From Mycolicibacterium rutilum (GTDB lineage Bacteria > Actinomycetota > Actinomycetes > Mycobacteriales > Mycobacteriaceae), in assembly GCF_900108565.1 (NCBI RefSeq), contig NZ_LT629971.1:4712001-4776000 (forward strand): DNA of 64,000 nt, given 5' to 3'. Numbering within the stretch: position 1 is the stretch's first letter; every line of letters begins with the position of its first letter. The notes below the pieces were generated by a model. The model had not been told where the DNA came from. It was given only the letters and a program-made list of their open reading frames with translations, and did not search any database. A program made the position numbers and the translations under genes. Shown piece by piece: positions 8,272-17,743 of this stretch.

Positions 8272-11200
8272 ATGACGACCGATACCCGTGAAGCCCGTCT
8301 CCAGCGCCGCATCTCTGACCTGTTCGCCACCGATCCGCAGTTCGCGGCCGCGCGCCCGGAGGAGTCCGTCGCGCACGCGATCGAAGCGGCCGACCTGACC
8401 CTGCCCCGGGTGGTCAAGTCTGTCCTGGACGGCTACGCGGACCGGCCCGCGCTCGGACAGCGCGCTGTGGAGTTCGTCACCGACCCCGCGACCGGCCGTA
8501 CCGCCGCACAGCTTCTCCCCCGGTTCGACACGATCACCTATCGCGATCTGTCCGACCGCGTCGGCGCGGTTGCCGCCGCGCTGGCCGACACCGGCGTGCG
8601 TCCCGGAGACCGCGTCGCGATCCTCGGGTTCACCAGCATCGACTACACGACCGTCGACATGGCGCTGCTCCGGGTCGGCGCGGTGTCGGTGCCGCTGCAG
8701 ACCAGCGCACCGGTCGCCCAGCTGCGTCCCATCGCCGTCGAGACCGAGCCGGTCGCGGTGGCGTCGAGCGTCGACTTCCTCGACGACGCAGTCGAAGTGA
8801 TGCTCACCGGGCACCTTTCTCAGCGCTTGGTGGTCTTCGACTTCCATCCCGAGATCGACGACCACCGCGAAGCGCTGGAGGCCGCGACCGCTCGGCTCGC
8901 GGACTCCCCCGTCGTGGTCGAGACCCTCGCCGATGTGCTCTCCCGAGGGCGGTCACTGCCGACCCCGCCCGCTTATGTGGGCGACAACGACGAGCTCGCA
9001 CTGCTCATCTACACGTCCGGCAGCACTGGAGCCCCCAAGGGCGCGATGTACCAGCGGCGGATGGTGATGAACTCGTGGCGGCGGTCCAGTATGGCGATGT
9101 GGGGCGGCGGAGAAGCGCTTCCGTCGATCACGCTGAACTTCATGCCGATGAGCCACATGATGGGCCGCGGCATCCTCTACGCCACCCTGGGCGCCGGCGG
9201 GACCGGGTATTTCGTTGCGCGCAGCGATCTTTCGACGCTCTTGGAAGACCTTGCGCTGGTCCGGCCGACACAGTTGAGCTTCGTGCCCCGCATCTGGGAC
9301 ATGGTGTTTCAGGAGTTCCAGAGCGACGTCGACCGCCGCGTCGCCGATGGCGCGGACCGCTGGGCCGCCGAGACCGACGTACTCGCCGACCTGCGCCAGA
9401 ACCTGCTCGGCGGCCGATTCATCTCCGCGATGACCGGATCGGCACCGATCTCCGCCGAGATGAAGACGTTCGTCGAGAACCTGCTCGATCTGCACCTCAC
9501 CGACGGCTACGGATCCACCGAGGCCGGCGCCGTGTTCGTCGACGGGCAGGTGTCGCGGCCCCCGGTGATCGACTACAAGCTGGTCGACGTGCCCGACCTC
9601 GGGTACTTCAGCACCGACCGTCCGTATCCGCGGGGCGAACTGCTGGTCAAGTCCGAGACCATGTTTCCCGGTTACTACAAGCGCCCGGAGACCACCGCTG
9701 ACGTGTTCGACGCCGAGGGCTACTACAAGACCGGCGACGTCGTGGCCGAACTCGGCCCGGACCAACTCGTCTACGTCGACCGGCGCAACAACGTGCTCAA
9801 ACTGTCGCAAGGCGAGTTCGTCACCGTCGCCAAGCTCGAAGCGGTGTTCGCCACCAGCCCGCTGGTCCGGCAGATCTTTGTCTACGGCAACAGCGCCCGC
9901 TCCTACCTGCTCGCCGTGATCGTGCCCACCGACGACGCCCGGGCGCGCTACGACGGCGCGGCACTGAAATCCGCGCTCACCGAGTCGCTGCAGGAGGTGG
10001 CCAGGACCGCCGGCCTGCAGTCCTACGAGATCCCGCGCGACTTCCTCGTGGAGACAACGCCGTTCACGCTCGAGAACGGACTGCTCACCGGTATCCGCAA
10101 GCTCGCGCGGCCGAAACTCAAGGAGTACTACGGCGACCGGCTCGAACAGCTCTACACCGAGCTGGCCGACACCCAGGCGCAGGAACTTCGCGAGTTGCGG
10201 CTGCACGGCGCCGAACATCCCGTCCTCGAAACCGTCAGCCGCGCGGCGGGCGCACTGCTCGGCGCCGCGGCATCCGAGCTGCAGCCCGACGCCCACTTCA
10301 CCGATCTGGGCGGAGACTCGTTGTCGGCGTTGACATTCGGTAACCTACTCAACGAGATCTTTGAAATCGAGGTGCCGGTCGGCATCATCGTCAGCCCGGC
10401 CAACGACCTGGCTGGAATCGCCGCCTACATCGAGACCGCACGGCAGCCCGGCAGCAAGCGGCCGACGTTCGCCGGCGTGCACGGCCGCGACGCGGTCGAG
10501 GTCCACGCGAGCGACCTGACGCTCGACAAGTTCATCGACGAGCAGACCCTCGCCGCGGCGCCGACCCTGCCCCGCCCGGCCGCCGAAGTGCGCACGGTGC
10601 TGCTCACCGGCGCCACCGGCTTCCTCGGCCGGTACCTGGCGCTGGAGTGGCTGGAGCGGATGGCTCTGGTCGGCGGCACGGTCATCTGCCTGGTGCGGGC
10701 CAAGGACGACGCGGCGGCACGTGCTCGCCTGGACGACACCTTCGACTCCGGCGATCCCGAATTGCTGCGGCACTACCGGGAACTGGCCGCCGAGCACCTC
10801 GAGGTCATCGCCGGTGACAAGGGTGAGGCCGATCTCGGCCTGGACCGGCAGACCTGGCAGCGGTTGGCCGACACGGTCGACCTGATCGTCGATCCCGCGG
10901 CGCTGGTCAATCACGTGCTGCCCTACAGCCAGCTGTTCGGCCCCAACGCGGTCGGCACGGCCGAACTCATCCGCATCGCGCTCACCACGAAGATCAAGCC
11001 GTTCGTGTACGTGTCGACGATCGGGGTGGGCGCAGGCATTGCGCCGGGACAGTTCACCGAGGACGGGGACATCCGCGAGATCAGCGCGACCCGCAAGGTC
11101 GACGACAGCTACGCCAACGGCTACTCCAACAGCAAGTGGGCCGGTGAGGTGCTGCTGCGCGAGGCCCACGATCTGTGCCGGTTGCCGGTGGCGGTGTTCC

Positions 11201-11787
11201 GCTGCGACATGATCCTCGCCGACACCACCTACGCCGGGCAGCTCAATGTGCCCGACATGTTCACCCGGTTGATCCTGAGCCTGGTCGCCACCGGCATCGC
11301 GCCGTTCTCGTTCTACGAGCTCGACGCCGACGGCAACCGGCAGCGGGCCCATTACGACGGGCTACCGGTCGAGTTCATCGCCGAGGCCATCTCGACGCTG
11401 GGCGTGCAGGTCGGCGACGACGCCGAGTTCGAGACCTACCACGTGATGAACCCCTACGACGACGGGATCGGGCTCGACGAGTACGTCGACTGGCTCATCG
11501 AGGCCGACTATCCCGTCGAGCGTGTCGGTGACTACGCGACCTGGTTGCAGCGCTTCGACACCGCGATCCGCGCGCTGCCCGAACGGCAACGCCAGGCGTC
11601 GCTGTTGCCGCTGCTGCACAACTACCAGCATCCCGAGGTTCCGATCACCGGCTCGTTGGCCCCGACGGACCGGTTCCGGTCGGCGGTGCAGGACGCCAAG
11701 ATCGGGCCGGACAAGGACATTCCGCATGTCAGTCGCGACGTGATCGTCAAGTACGTCACCGACCTGCAGCGGTTGGGTCTGCTGTAG
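8272..11787 (+). CDS. car: Carboxylic acid reductase (FadD9-like, A-PCP-R)
   Basis: Reduces carboxylic acids to aldehydes using ATP and NADPH. The 1171 residues fit the CAR family (about 1170). Domains in order: adenylation (LIYTSGSTGAPKGAMYQ near residue 246), carrier domain with phosphopantetheine Ser683 in DLGGDSLSALTF, and a short-chain reductase domain from about residue 775 (LLTGATGFLGRYL; catalytic Tyr951 and Lys955 in YSNSKWAGE). It needs a phosphopantetheinyl transferase encoded elsewhere. The start at 8272 follows AAAGGA; longer starts run into the previous gene. Its position between gabT and ruvB matches fadD9 in M. tuberculosis. Natural substrates are uncertain. Confidence 0.96.
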   Translation: MTTDTREARLQRRISDLFATDPQFAAARPEESVAHAIEAADLTLPRVVKSVLDGYADRPALGQRAVEFVTDPATGRTAAQLLPRFDTITYRDLSDRVGAVAAALADTGVRPGDRVAILGFTSIDYTTVDMALLRVGAVSVPLQTSAPVAQLRPIAVETEPVAVASSVDFLDDAVEVMLTGHLSQRLVVFDFHPEIDDHREALEAATARLADSPVVVETLADVLSRGRSLPTPPAYVGDNDELALLIYTSGSTGAPKGAMYQRRMVMNSWRRSSMAMWGGGEALPSITLNFMPMSHMMGRGILYATLGAGGTGYFVARSDLSTLLEDLALVRPTQLSFVPRIWDMVFQEFQSDVDRRVADGADRWAAETDVLADLRQNLLGGRFISAMTGSAPISAEMKTFVENLLDLHLTDGYGSTEAGAVFVDGQVSRPPVIDYKLVDVPDLGYFSTDRPYPRGELLVKSETMFPGYYKRPETTADVFDAEGYYKTGDVVAELGPDQLVYVDRRNNVLKLSQGEFVTVAKLEAVFATSPLVRQIFVYGNSARSYLLAVIVPTDDARARYDGAALKSALTESLQEVARTAGLQSYEIPRDFLVETTPFTLENGLLTGIRKLARPKLKEYYGDRLEQLYTELADTQAQELRELRLHGAEHPVLETVSRAAGALLGAAASELQPDAHFTDLGGDSLSALTFGNLLNEIFEIEVPVGIIVSPANDLAGIAAYIETARQPGSKRPTFAGVHGRDAVEVHASDLTLDKFIDEQTLAAAPTLPRPAAEVRTVLLTGATGFLGRYLALEWLERMALVGGTVICLVRAKDDAAARARLDDTFDSGDPELLRHYRELAAEHLEVIAGDKGEADLGLDRQTWQRLADTVDLIVDPAALVNHVLPYSQLFGPNAVGTAELIRIALTTKIKPFVYVSTIGVGAGIAPGQFTEDGDIREISATRKVDDSYANGYSNSKWAGEVLLREAHDLCRLPVAVFRCDMILADTTYAGQLNVPDMFTRLILSLVATGIAPFSFYELDADGNRQRAHYDGLPVEFIAEAISTLGVQVGDDAEFETYHVMNPYDDGIGLDEYVDWLIEADYPVERVGDYATWLQRFDTAIRALPERQRQASLLPLLHNYQHPEVPITGSLAPTDRFRSAVQDAKIGPDKDIPHVSRDVIVKYVTDLQRLGLL

Positions 11788-11796
11788 CCGCTGACG

Positions 11797-12720
11797 TCAC
11801 GCCCCGGCGCGGACGCGGTCGACGACAGCAATGATGTTGTCGGAGACGAACTTCGGCTGATACAGCATGACGTTGTGTCCGCTGCCGGTGGCGATGACGT
11901 TGGTGGTGCCCAATTCGGCGGCCAGCAGATCGTTGGCCGTGTGGATCTGGGCCAGCGTGTAGTTGTCCGGCGTCAGCGCTTCGGGCGCGGCGAACTTGTC
12001 GACGCTCAGCACGATCGCCGGAACGCGGGGCAGCGGCGGCGCGGCGTGGATCCGGGCGAACGCGTCGGTCATCAGCACGGCCTCGTCCCCCGGCTCCGGC
12101 GGTGTGGCGGCGTCGCGTTCGAACGCCGCGTTCTGCGCGGGACTGCCCAACGTCATCAGGAACTCCGACACCCCGTCGACCATCACGATGCCCGCCACCA
12201 GATCTGGGCGCGTGCGTGCCAGTAGGTCGAGGATCAGCCCGCCGTAAGAGTGCGCGGCGAAGACGAACGGGCCGGCCAGGTGGGCGGCGGCCAACAGCGC
12301 GACCAGGTCGTCCACGTCCTGCGCCACGGTGTGCGGTTGGCGCACCGGTGTGGACCGGTCGGGTCCGTCGGGCCGGGTGTCGGGCCGGTCGTAGGCGCAG
12401 ACCCGGGTGGTCCTGGCCACCGTAGGTTGCACCGCGTCCGGGGTGGCGACGAACCGCGCCCGCTCGACGATGTCGTACGGCGACGAGCGGATCGGATCGT
12501 CGGGTGGGATCACGACGTTCCACACCTCGGCGTAGCTGCCCTTGCCCGGGATGACGAACACCGTCGGCGACCCGTGGCCCTGGCACTGCAGATACAGCTG
12601 TCGTCCACCACCGATGTCGACCGCACCCACCGGATCGGCGTCGGGTTGGGCAGCACCGGGCGGCGCACTGCAGGCCGCCAGGGCGAGAAGCGCGAGCAAG
12701 ACGCTCAGCCACCGCCGCAC
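11797..12720 (-). CDS. Alpha/beta-hydrolase lipoprotein
   Basis: A 307-residue secreted hydrolase. The N-terminus is a lipoprotein signal (RRWLSVLLALLALAACSAPP; lipobox LAAC, Cys near 17), so it should be anchored on the outer face of the membrane. The hydrolase fold shows an oxyanion segment VIPGKGSYAEVW, a nucleophile elbow FAAHSYGGLILD (GxSxG variant AHSYG), and a late His in GSGHNVM. The substrate is unknown. It converges with car, 9 bases between stops. Confidence 0.85.
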   Translation of the reverse strand: MRRWLSVLLALLALAACSAPPGAAQPDADPVGAVDIGGGRQLYLQCQGHGSPTVFVIPGKGSYAEVWNVVIPPDDPIRSSPYDIVERARFVATPDAVQPTVARTTRVCAYDRPDTRPDGPDRSTPVRQPHTVAQDVDDLVALLAAAHLAGPFVFAAHSYGGLILDLLARTRPDLVAGIVMVDGVSEFLMTLGSPAQNAAFERDAATPPEPGDEAVLMTDAFARIHAAPPLPRVPAIVLSVDKFAAPEALTPDNYTLAQIHTANDLLAAELGTTNVIATGSGHNVMLYQPKFVSDNIIAVVDRVRAGA

Positions 12721-12730
12721 CCGCGAAACG

Positions 12731-13117
12731 CTACAACGTCACGGCGATGCCCAGCAGCACAATCGCGATCAGCGGGAAGATGCCTTGGACGACGGCGGCG
12801 CGCGCCTTTTCCGGTGAGGACACCAGCAGCACGACGGCCGCCGCCAGCATCGACCCGACGCCGGCGAAGATGAGCGCGATACCGACGTAGTTGTAGCCGA
12901 TGCCGCCGATGATGATGCCCGCGGCGGTGACGATCGCCAGGAACAGGTTGTAGAACCCTTGGTTGAAGGCTAGTTCCTTGGTGGCCAGCGCCTGCTCCTC
13001 GGTCAGCCCGAACGTCGCGCGGGTCCGCCGCGAGGTCCAGGTGAACGACTCCATCACCCAAATGTAGACATGCAGCAGCGCCGCCAGCGCGGCGAAGAAC
13101 AGTCCAGCGAATCCCAT
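12731..13117 (-). CDS. DUF1304 family membrane protein
   Basis: A 128-residue protein of four membrane helices, with the DUF1304 signature HVYIWVMESFTW near the N-terminus and FGLTEEQA...NQGFYNLFLA. The function of the family is not known. Its ATG overlaps the TAA of the upstream gene by one base (TAATG), so translation is coupled. The longer frame upstream is a shadow of that gene. Confidence 0.85.
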   Translation of the reverse strand: MGFAGLFFAALAALLHVYIWVMESFTWTSRRTRATFGLTEEQALATKELAFNQGFYNLFLAIVTAAGIIIGGIGYNYVGIALIFAGVGSMLAAAVVLLVSSPEKARAAVVQGIFPLIAIVLLGIAVTL

Positions 13118-13746
13118 TACGCACCTACGCTTTCCACGCGAACCACCGGCGGTATCGCCAACATCAACAGTCCGGTCAGGGCCATCCAGGCGATCACGCA
13201 GTAGGCGGCGGGCAGCCCGATCCAGGTGTGCAGCAGCGCGGGCACCGCCAAGACCGCCAGTGCGGCCGACCACTTCGGCAACACCGAGGTGCGCCAGACG
13301 ACGTAGCCGGTGGCCGCGATCAATACGGCCGACCCGATGTGGCTGTAGTGGTAGACCCACACCGCAAGCCCGAGGAACGGCTGCGAATACTCGACCACGG
13401 TGGTGTCCGCGAACTGCACCATCGCGGCGGGTACCGCGACCTCGGCGGCGAGCCCGGCGGCGGTCAGCGTGAGGAACACCGCGCCACCGATGAGCGCCGC
13501 GTACACCGCCCCGGTGGGTCCGGCCGCCGACCGCAGCGTCGCGACGAGCACACCGACGAACAGCACACCGCACAGCAGATGGATCAGCGGGATGATCCCA
13601 TTGGCGGTGAGAAACGCTGAGGCGCTGTCGAAATAGCCGCGGGCATCGGACGGGGTCTCCGGTGAGCCCGCCGTGTACGCCGGTACCGCCGCGCCCGCGG
13701 CGGCGATGCCCAGCAGGCCGCCCACCCTGATGGTGCCGCTACCCAT
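13117..13746 (-). CDS. Multi-pass membrane protein, function unknown
   Basis: A 209-residue protein with about six hydrophobic segments. ATG 13746 is chosen because it lies 8 bases after the ruvB stop; the longer frame starts inside ruvB. No enzyme motif is visible. HLLCGVLFVGVLVA and WVYHYSHIGSAVLIA carry histidines within membrane segments, which could bind haem or metal, but this is speculation. Same strand as ruvCAB and possibly read through from it. Confidence 0.75.
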   Translation of the reverse strand: MGSGTIRVGGLLGIAAAGAAVPAYTAGSPETPSDARGYFDSASAFLTANGIIPLIHLLCGVLFVGVLVATLRSAAGPTGAVYAALIGGAVFLTLTAAGLAAEVAVPAAMVQFADTTVVEYSQPFLGLAVWVYHYSHIGSAVLIAATGYVVWRTSVLPKWSAALAVLAVPALLHTWIGLPAAYCVIAWMALTGLLMLAIPPVVRVESVGA

Positions 13747-13754
13747 CGTCCTCC

Positions 13755-14819
13755 CTAGTCGAACAGTCCGGCCTGCCCGAGCCCGGTGACCCCGGCGGGC
13801 GGCGTCATCCCCAGATGGGTCCACGCCTGCGCGGTCGCGACCCGGCCGCGCGGTGTGCGGGCGATCATTCCGGCGCGCACCAGGAACGGTTCGCAGACCT
13901 CCTCGACGGTGGTCGCCTCCTCCCCGACCGCGACGGCCAACGTCGACACACCGACCGGCCCGCCCCCGAAACTCTTTGTCAGCGCGGTCAACACGGCGCG
14001 GTCGAGTCGGTCCAGACCGAGTTCGTCGACGTCGTACACCGCCAACGCGGCCTTGGCGACGTCGCGGGTGATCACACCGTCGGCGCGGACCTCGGCGTAG
14101 TCGCGGACCCGGCGCAGCAGCCGGTTGGCGATGCGTGGCGTGCCGCGCGAGCGTCGCGCGATCTCGGCCCCGGCGTCGGCGCCCAGCTCGATTCCGAGGA
14201 TGCCCGCCGAACGGCTCAGTACCCGTTCGAGTTCGGCGGGCTCGTAGAAGTCCATGTGCGCGGTGAAGCCGAACCGGTCACGCAGCGGGCCGGTCAGCGC
14301 GCCCGACCGCGTCGTCGCCCCGACCAGGGTGAACGGCGCCACCTCCAGCGGGATCGACGTCGCACCTGGGCCTTTGCCGACGACGACGTCGACGCGGAAG
14401 TCCTCCATCGCGAGGTAGAGCATCTCCTCGGCAGGCCGCGCGATGCGGTGGATCTCGTCGATGAACAGCACGTCGTGCTCGACCAGGTTCGACAACATCG
14501 CGGCCAGATCACCCGCGCGTTCCAGAGCCGGACCGGACGTGACCCGCAGCGAGGAACCGAGTTCGGCCGCGATGATCATCGCCAGCGACGTCTTGCCGAG
14601 GCCGGGCGGCCCGGACAGCAAGATGTGGTCCGGTGTGCCGCCGCGGTTCTTGGCGCCCTCGATCACGAGCTGCAGTTGCTCGCGCACGCGCGGTTGGCCG
14701 ATGAACTCGCGCAACGACCGCGGCCGCAGGCTGGCGTCGATGTCGCCCTCACCGACAGTGAGCGCCGGTGAGACCTCGCGGTCCTCGGGCACGTCATCGT
14801 CGTCGGTGAACCGGCTCAT
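13755..14819 (-). CDS. ruvB: Holliday junction branch migration ATPase RuvB
   Basis: Hexameric AAA+ motor that drives branch migration of Holliday junctions bound by RuvA. The 354 residues contain the Walker A motif LSGPPGLGKTSLAM, Walker B DVLFIDEIHR, sensor GATTRSGAL and the arginine finger/winged-helix end (RAGMIARTPRGRVAT). Third gene of ruvC-ruvA-ruvB; the start is 3 bases after the ruvA stop. Expected to be DNA-damage induced through the LexA box upstream of ruvC. Confidence 0.98.
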   Translation of the reverse strand: MSRFTDDDDVPEDREVSPALTVGEGDIDASLRPRSLREFIGQPRVREQLQLVIEGAKNRGGTPDHILLSGPPGLGKTSLAMIIAAELGSSLRVTSGPALERAGDLAAMLSNLVEHDVLFIDEIHRIARPAEEMLYLAMEDFRVDVVVGKGPGATSIPLEVAPFTLVGATTRSGALTGPLRDRFGFTAHMDFYEPAELERVLSRSAGILGIELGADAGAEIARRSRGTPRIANRLLRRVRDYAEVRADGVITRDVAKAALAVYDVDELGLDRLDRAVLTALTKSFGGGPVGVSTLAVAVGEEATTVEEVCEPFLVRAGMIARTPRGRVATAQAWTHLGMTPPAGVTGLGQAGLFD

Positions 14820-14822
14820 GGG

Positions 14823-15410
14823 CTACTTCTTACCCAACATCGACAGCGCCGCGCGCAGCGCACTGGCCTGCGTGGCCTCCGGGTCGTTGGCCAGCACCTT
14901 GTCGGTGGCCTCCTCGGCCTGTTTGGCCGCGAAACCCAGCCCGACGAGCGCCTCGACCACGGGTGTGCGCACCGACTGACCGCTGAACGCCGTCGCCCCC
15001 GACGACGTGGCGAGCCCCACTTTGTCGCGCAGGCTCAGCGCCATCAGCTCCGCAGTCTTCTTGCCCACCTTCGGAATACGGGTCAGCGCGGTGATGTCGC
15101 CGTCGCCGATGGCCTGCCGCAGGGTGGGGCCGTCGTACATCGCCAGCGCACCCAGCGCGATGCTCGGCCCGATCCCGGAGACCCCGAGCAGGGTCAGGAA
15201 CAGATCGCGGGCGTCGGCGTCGGCGAACCCGTACAGCGTCTGCGAGTCCTCACGCACGATCATCGCGGTGATGAGCCGGGCCTCGCTGCCGCGGCGCAGC
15301 GTCGCCAGCGTCGACGGTGTGGCCATCACCTTGTAGCCGACCCCGCCCGCCTCGATCACCACGTGGTCGAGGGCGATGTCGAGAACCTCACCGCGTACCG
15401 ATGCGATCAT
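14823..15410 (-). CDS. ruvA: Holliday junction DNA helicase subunit RuvA
   Basis: Binds the four-way junction and loads RuvB. The 195 residues show the N-terminal OB-fold (MIASVRGEVLDIALDHVVIEAGGVGYKV), two helix-hairpin-helix motifs (LLGVSGIGPSIALGAL and LTRIPKVGKKTAELM) and the C-terminal RuvB-contact domain (VEALVGLGFAAKQAEEA). Start and ruvC stop overlap as ATGA. Confidence 0.98.
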   Translation of the reverse strand: MIASVRGEVLDIALDHVVIEAGGVGYKVMATPSTLATLRRGSEARLITAMIVREDSQTLYGFADADARDLFLTLLGVSGIGPSIALGALAMYDGPTLRQAIGDGDITALTRIPKVGKKTAELMALSLRDKVGLATSSGATAFSGQSVRTPVVEALVGLGFAAKQAEEATDKVLANDPEATQASALRAALSMLGKK

Positions 15411-15988
15411 CGTGCCGCCTTCGCTTTCGCTTTCTGCGCCTTGGCCTTCAGCGTGGCGCGGTACTTGCGTTGCTGCTCGGCCGCCAACGCCTCGGCGGCC
15501 GCCATCCGGGCGATCATCGGAGCGCGCCAGCAGTGGCAGATTGCCAGTGCCAGCGCGTCGGCGGCGTCGGCCGGCGTCGGTTTGGTCTGCAGCGCAAGGA
15601 TTCTGGTGACCATCGCGGTGACCTGCGCCTTGTCGGCGTTGCCGTTCCCGGTGACCGCGGCCTTGACCTCGCTGGGCGTGTGGAAGTGCACGTCGATGTC
15701 GCGTTTGGCGGCGGCGAGCGCGATGACGCCGCCGGCCTGCGCGGTGCCCATCACCGTCGACACGTTCTGCTGCGAGAAGACCCGCTCGATGGCGATGACG
15801 TCGGGTCGATGCGTGTCCATCCAGTACTCGACGGCGTCGCTGATCGCCAGCAGTCGCCGGTGCAGCGGGTCGTCGGACGGTGTGCGCACCACATCGACGT
15901 CCAGCGCGATGACCTGCCGGCCCTTACCGCTCTCGATGACCGACAGCCCGCACCGCGTCAACCCGGGGTCGACTCCCATCACACGCAC
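15407..15988 (-). CDS. ruvC: Holliday junction resolvase RuvC
   Basis: Endonuclease that cuts Holliday junctions. The GTG start at 15988 (VRVMGVDPGLTRCGL) is chosen because AAGGGG lies just upstream and it puts the catalytic Asp at position 7, as in other RuvC proteins; the longer frame to 16042 would run through the LexA box. Acidic residues are visible in GVDPG, VIAIERVF and the late DAADALALA segment. The C-terminus is Lys/Ala-rich (KAKAQKAKAKAAR), common in mycobacteria. 193 residues. Confidence 0.97.
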   Translation of the reverse strand: MRVMGVDPGLTRCGLSVIESGKGRQVIALDVDVVRTPSDDPLHRRLLAISDAVEYWMDTHRPDVIAIERVFSQQNVSTVMGTAQAGGVIALAAAKRDIDVHFHTPSEVKAAVTGNGNADKAQVTAMVTRILALQTKPTPADAADALALAICHCWRAPMIARMAAAEALAAEQQRKYRATLKAKAQKAKAKAAR

Positions 15989-16002
15989 GCCAGGCCCCTT
16001 CT

Positions 16003-16018
16003 GTGAACATCTGTTCGA
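16003..16018. promoter_or_regulatory. LexA (SOS) box upstream of ruvC
   Basis: GTGAACATCTGTTCGA matches the mycobacterial LexA consensus TCGAAC-N4-GTTCGA in the whole right half and in four of six bases of the left half. It is centred about 22 bases before the ruvC start, so LexA binding would block transcription of ruvCAB. Confidence 0.75.
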
Positions 16019-16066
16019 GAGCTTAACCGGCGCGCCGGACACTCCCGGGCAGGGACACGCTGACGC

Positions 16067-16375
16067 TCAGATGAGGAATTGACCGCCCCGACCGCCGGCG
16101 GCCACCTGCACCGCAAGTTCGGCGATCCGCCCCTTCGACCGGTTCCACCCGCGGACCAGTTCGCGGCCGACCTGCTGGCCGTCGCGCTCGATGGTGATCA
16201 CCCAGCGCACACCGAGGAACTTGCCCATCAACCAGAACGGCCAGAGCACCAAGAACAGGACGCCGACGAGGAGTTCGAGCAAACCGAAGGTCAGGTCGAG
16301 CGCGTCGCCGGGAAACGGCCACCACCGCCGGTTGATCTGCCACACCGTGCCGCCTGTGTCACGAACCACTGCCAC
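16067..16375 (-). CDS. Small membrane protein, paralogue of the gene at 17744
   Basis: A 102-residue protein: a basic WW-containing start (INRRWWPFP), one long hydrophobic region (about 30-55, LLVGVLFLVLWPFWLMGK), then a conserved soluble end, GVRWVITIERDGQQVGRELVRGWNRSKGRIAELA. The same order (RRWWW, WP.WL.K, GV.W...E.DG..., RVRGW..S..RI.E.A) occurs in the protein at 17744-18097, so the two flank the channel gene as paralogues. Function unknown. It is divergent from the mscS-type gene. Confidence 0.7.
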   Translation of the reverse strand: MAVVRDTGGTVWQINRRWWPFPGDALDLTFGLLELLVGVLFLVLWPFWLMGKFLGVRWVITIERDGQQVGRELVRGWNRSKGRIAELAVQVAAGGRGGQFLI

Positions 16376-16506
16376 GGGCTAATTGTGCTTGTAGAACCGC
16401 CGATTTCGCGTCCGACGCTCTGATTGTGATGTGACGTCGGTGGGTATCGCCGCTACCGTCGCGAAAAAGAATCTGACCCCTATTCAGTGGAGTTGACCTC
16501 ATCCCT

Positions 16507-17736
16507 ATGCCGGACGAGACCGAACTGCAGACCGCAAGCAATATCGCTGTGACCGCCGCCTGGGCGGCCGGTGCGATCGCCGCCGTGTACGTGTTCGGGG
16601 TGGTGCTGACCTGGCTGCTGGCCCGGGTCAGCCGTCGCAGCGACCTGATCAAAGACATCGAGGTCCTCACCCGAAAACCGGTGCGGATGCTGATGATGGT
16701 GATCGCCGCGACGATCGCGGTGCGGCGCACCTCGGACACCTCTGACAGCTGGCGCGGCTGGGTCGACCACTGGCTCCTGATCCTGCTGATCGCGTCGATC
16801 ACGTGGCTGATGACGGGCCTGGTCCGCGTCGTCGAGCGGCGGATGATCGCCCGCTACGGCGGCGGCGGCGAGGAGATCTCCGACGCCGACCGGTTGTGGC
16901 GCCGGGTGCGCACCCAGGTCACCGTGCTGCGCAGGCTCGCGATCGCGATCGTCGTCATCCTCGGCGGTGCGGCGATCCTGATGACGTTCCCGTCGTTCTC
17001 CGACATCGGCACCACGGTTTTCGCCTCCGCCGGTGTGTTGTCGGTGGTCGCCGGTCTGGCCGCGCAGACGTCGCTGGGCGCGGTGTTCGCCGGCATGCAG
17101 ATCGCGTTCTCCGGCGCCATCCGCGTCGGCGACATCGTGCAGCTCGAGAACGGCCAGTGGTGGGGCCGCATCGAGGAGATCACGCTGACCTACGTCGTGG
17201 TGCGGATCTGGGACGAGCGCCGGCTGGTGCTGCCGTCGACCTACTTCACCACCGAACCGTTCGAGAACTGGACCCGCAGCGCCACCGAGATCATGGGCAC
17301 GGTCGAGTTCGACGTCGACTTCAACGTCCCGTTCAACGACATGCGCGCCGAGCTGGACCGGCTGCTGGCCCAGAGCGACCTCTGGGACGGCCGGCGCGGC
17401 GTGCTGCAGGTGACCGACGCGGTCGGTGGTGTGGTCCGCGTGCGCATCGTCGTCAGCGCGCACAACGCCGGCGCGCTGTTCGACCTGCAGTGCGCGGTCC
17501 GCGAAGGCCTGGTCGACTGGGTGCAGCGCACCGGCGGCGTGGTGCCGATCCAGCGCATCGAGCCTGCGGCCGCGGCACCGGAGGCGCAGACACATCGCGA
17601 GGTGGCCGGCGAGACCAAGCGCGTCGCCGCGGGGATGTTCTCCGGCAGCCCGGAGGCCGAGGAGCGCGCCAAGGCGTTCGACCACACCGTGGAATGCGAC
17701 GACGACGAGCTCGCGCGGTCCAACGGCAGCCACTGA
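16507..17736 (+). CDS. Small-conductance mechanosensitive channel (MscS family)
   Basis: Membrane channel expected to open under membrane tension and relieve osmotic shock. The 409 residues have N-terminal membrane helices (about 12-35, 58-75 and 85-105), two further helices (about 140-160 and 170-190), the Gly/Ala pore helix VVAGLAAQTSLGAVFAGMQI, and the beta domain beginning IRVGDIVQLENGQWWGRIEEI. The C-terminal 60 residues are acidic and unrelated to the core. Gating in this long-tailed class is not known. Confidence 0.92.
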   Translation: MPDETELQTASNIAVTAAWAAGAIAAVYVFGVVLTWLLARVSRRSDLIKDIEVLTRKPVRMLMMVIAATIAVRRTSDTSDSWRGWVDHWLLILLIASITWLMTGLVRVVERRMIARYGGGGEEISDADRLWRRVRTQVTVLRRLAIAIVVILGGAAILMTFPSFSDIGTTVFASAGVLSVVAGLAAQTSLGAVFAGMQIAFSGAIRVGDIVQLENGQWWGRIEEITLTYVVVRIWDERRLVLPSTYFTTEPFENWTRSATEIMGTVEFDVDFNVPFNDMRAELDRLLAQSDLWDGRRGVLQVTDAVGGVVRVRIVVSAHNAGALFDLQCAVREGLVDWVQRTGGVVPIQRIEPAAAAPEAQTHREVAGETKRVAAGMFSGSPEAEERAKAFDHTVECDDDELARSNGSH

Positions 17737-17743
17737 GCGAGTG

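Noticed and set aside
8953..10296. 447-aa minus ORF over the carboxylic acid reductase gene
   Set aside because: Antisense shadow with typical low-complexity composition; the plus-strand domains are complete.
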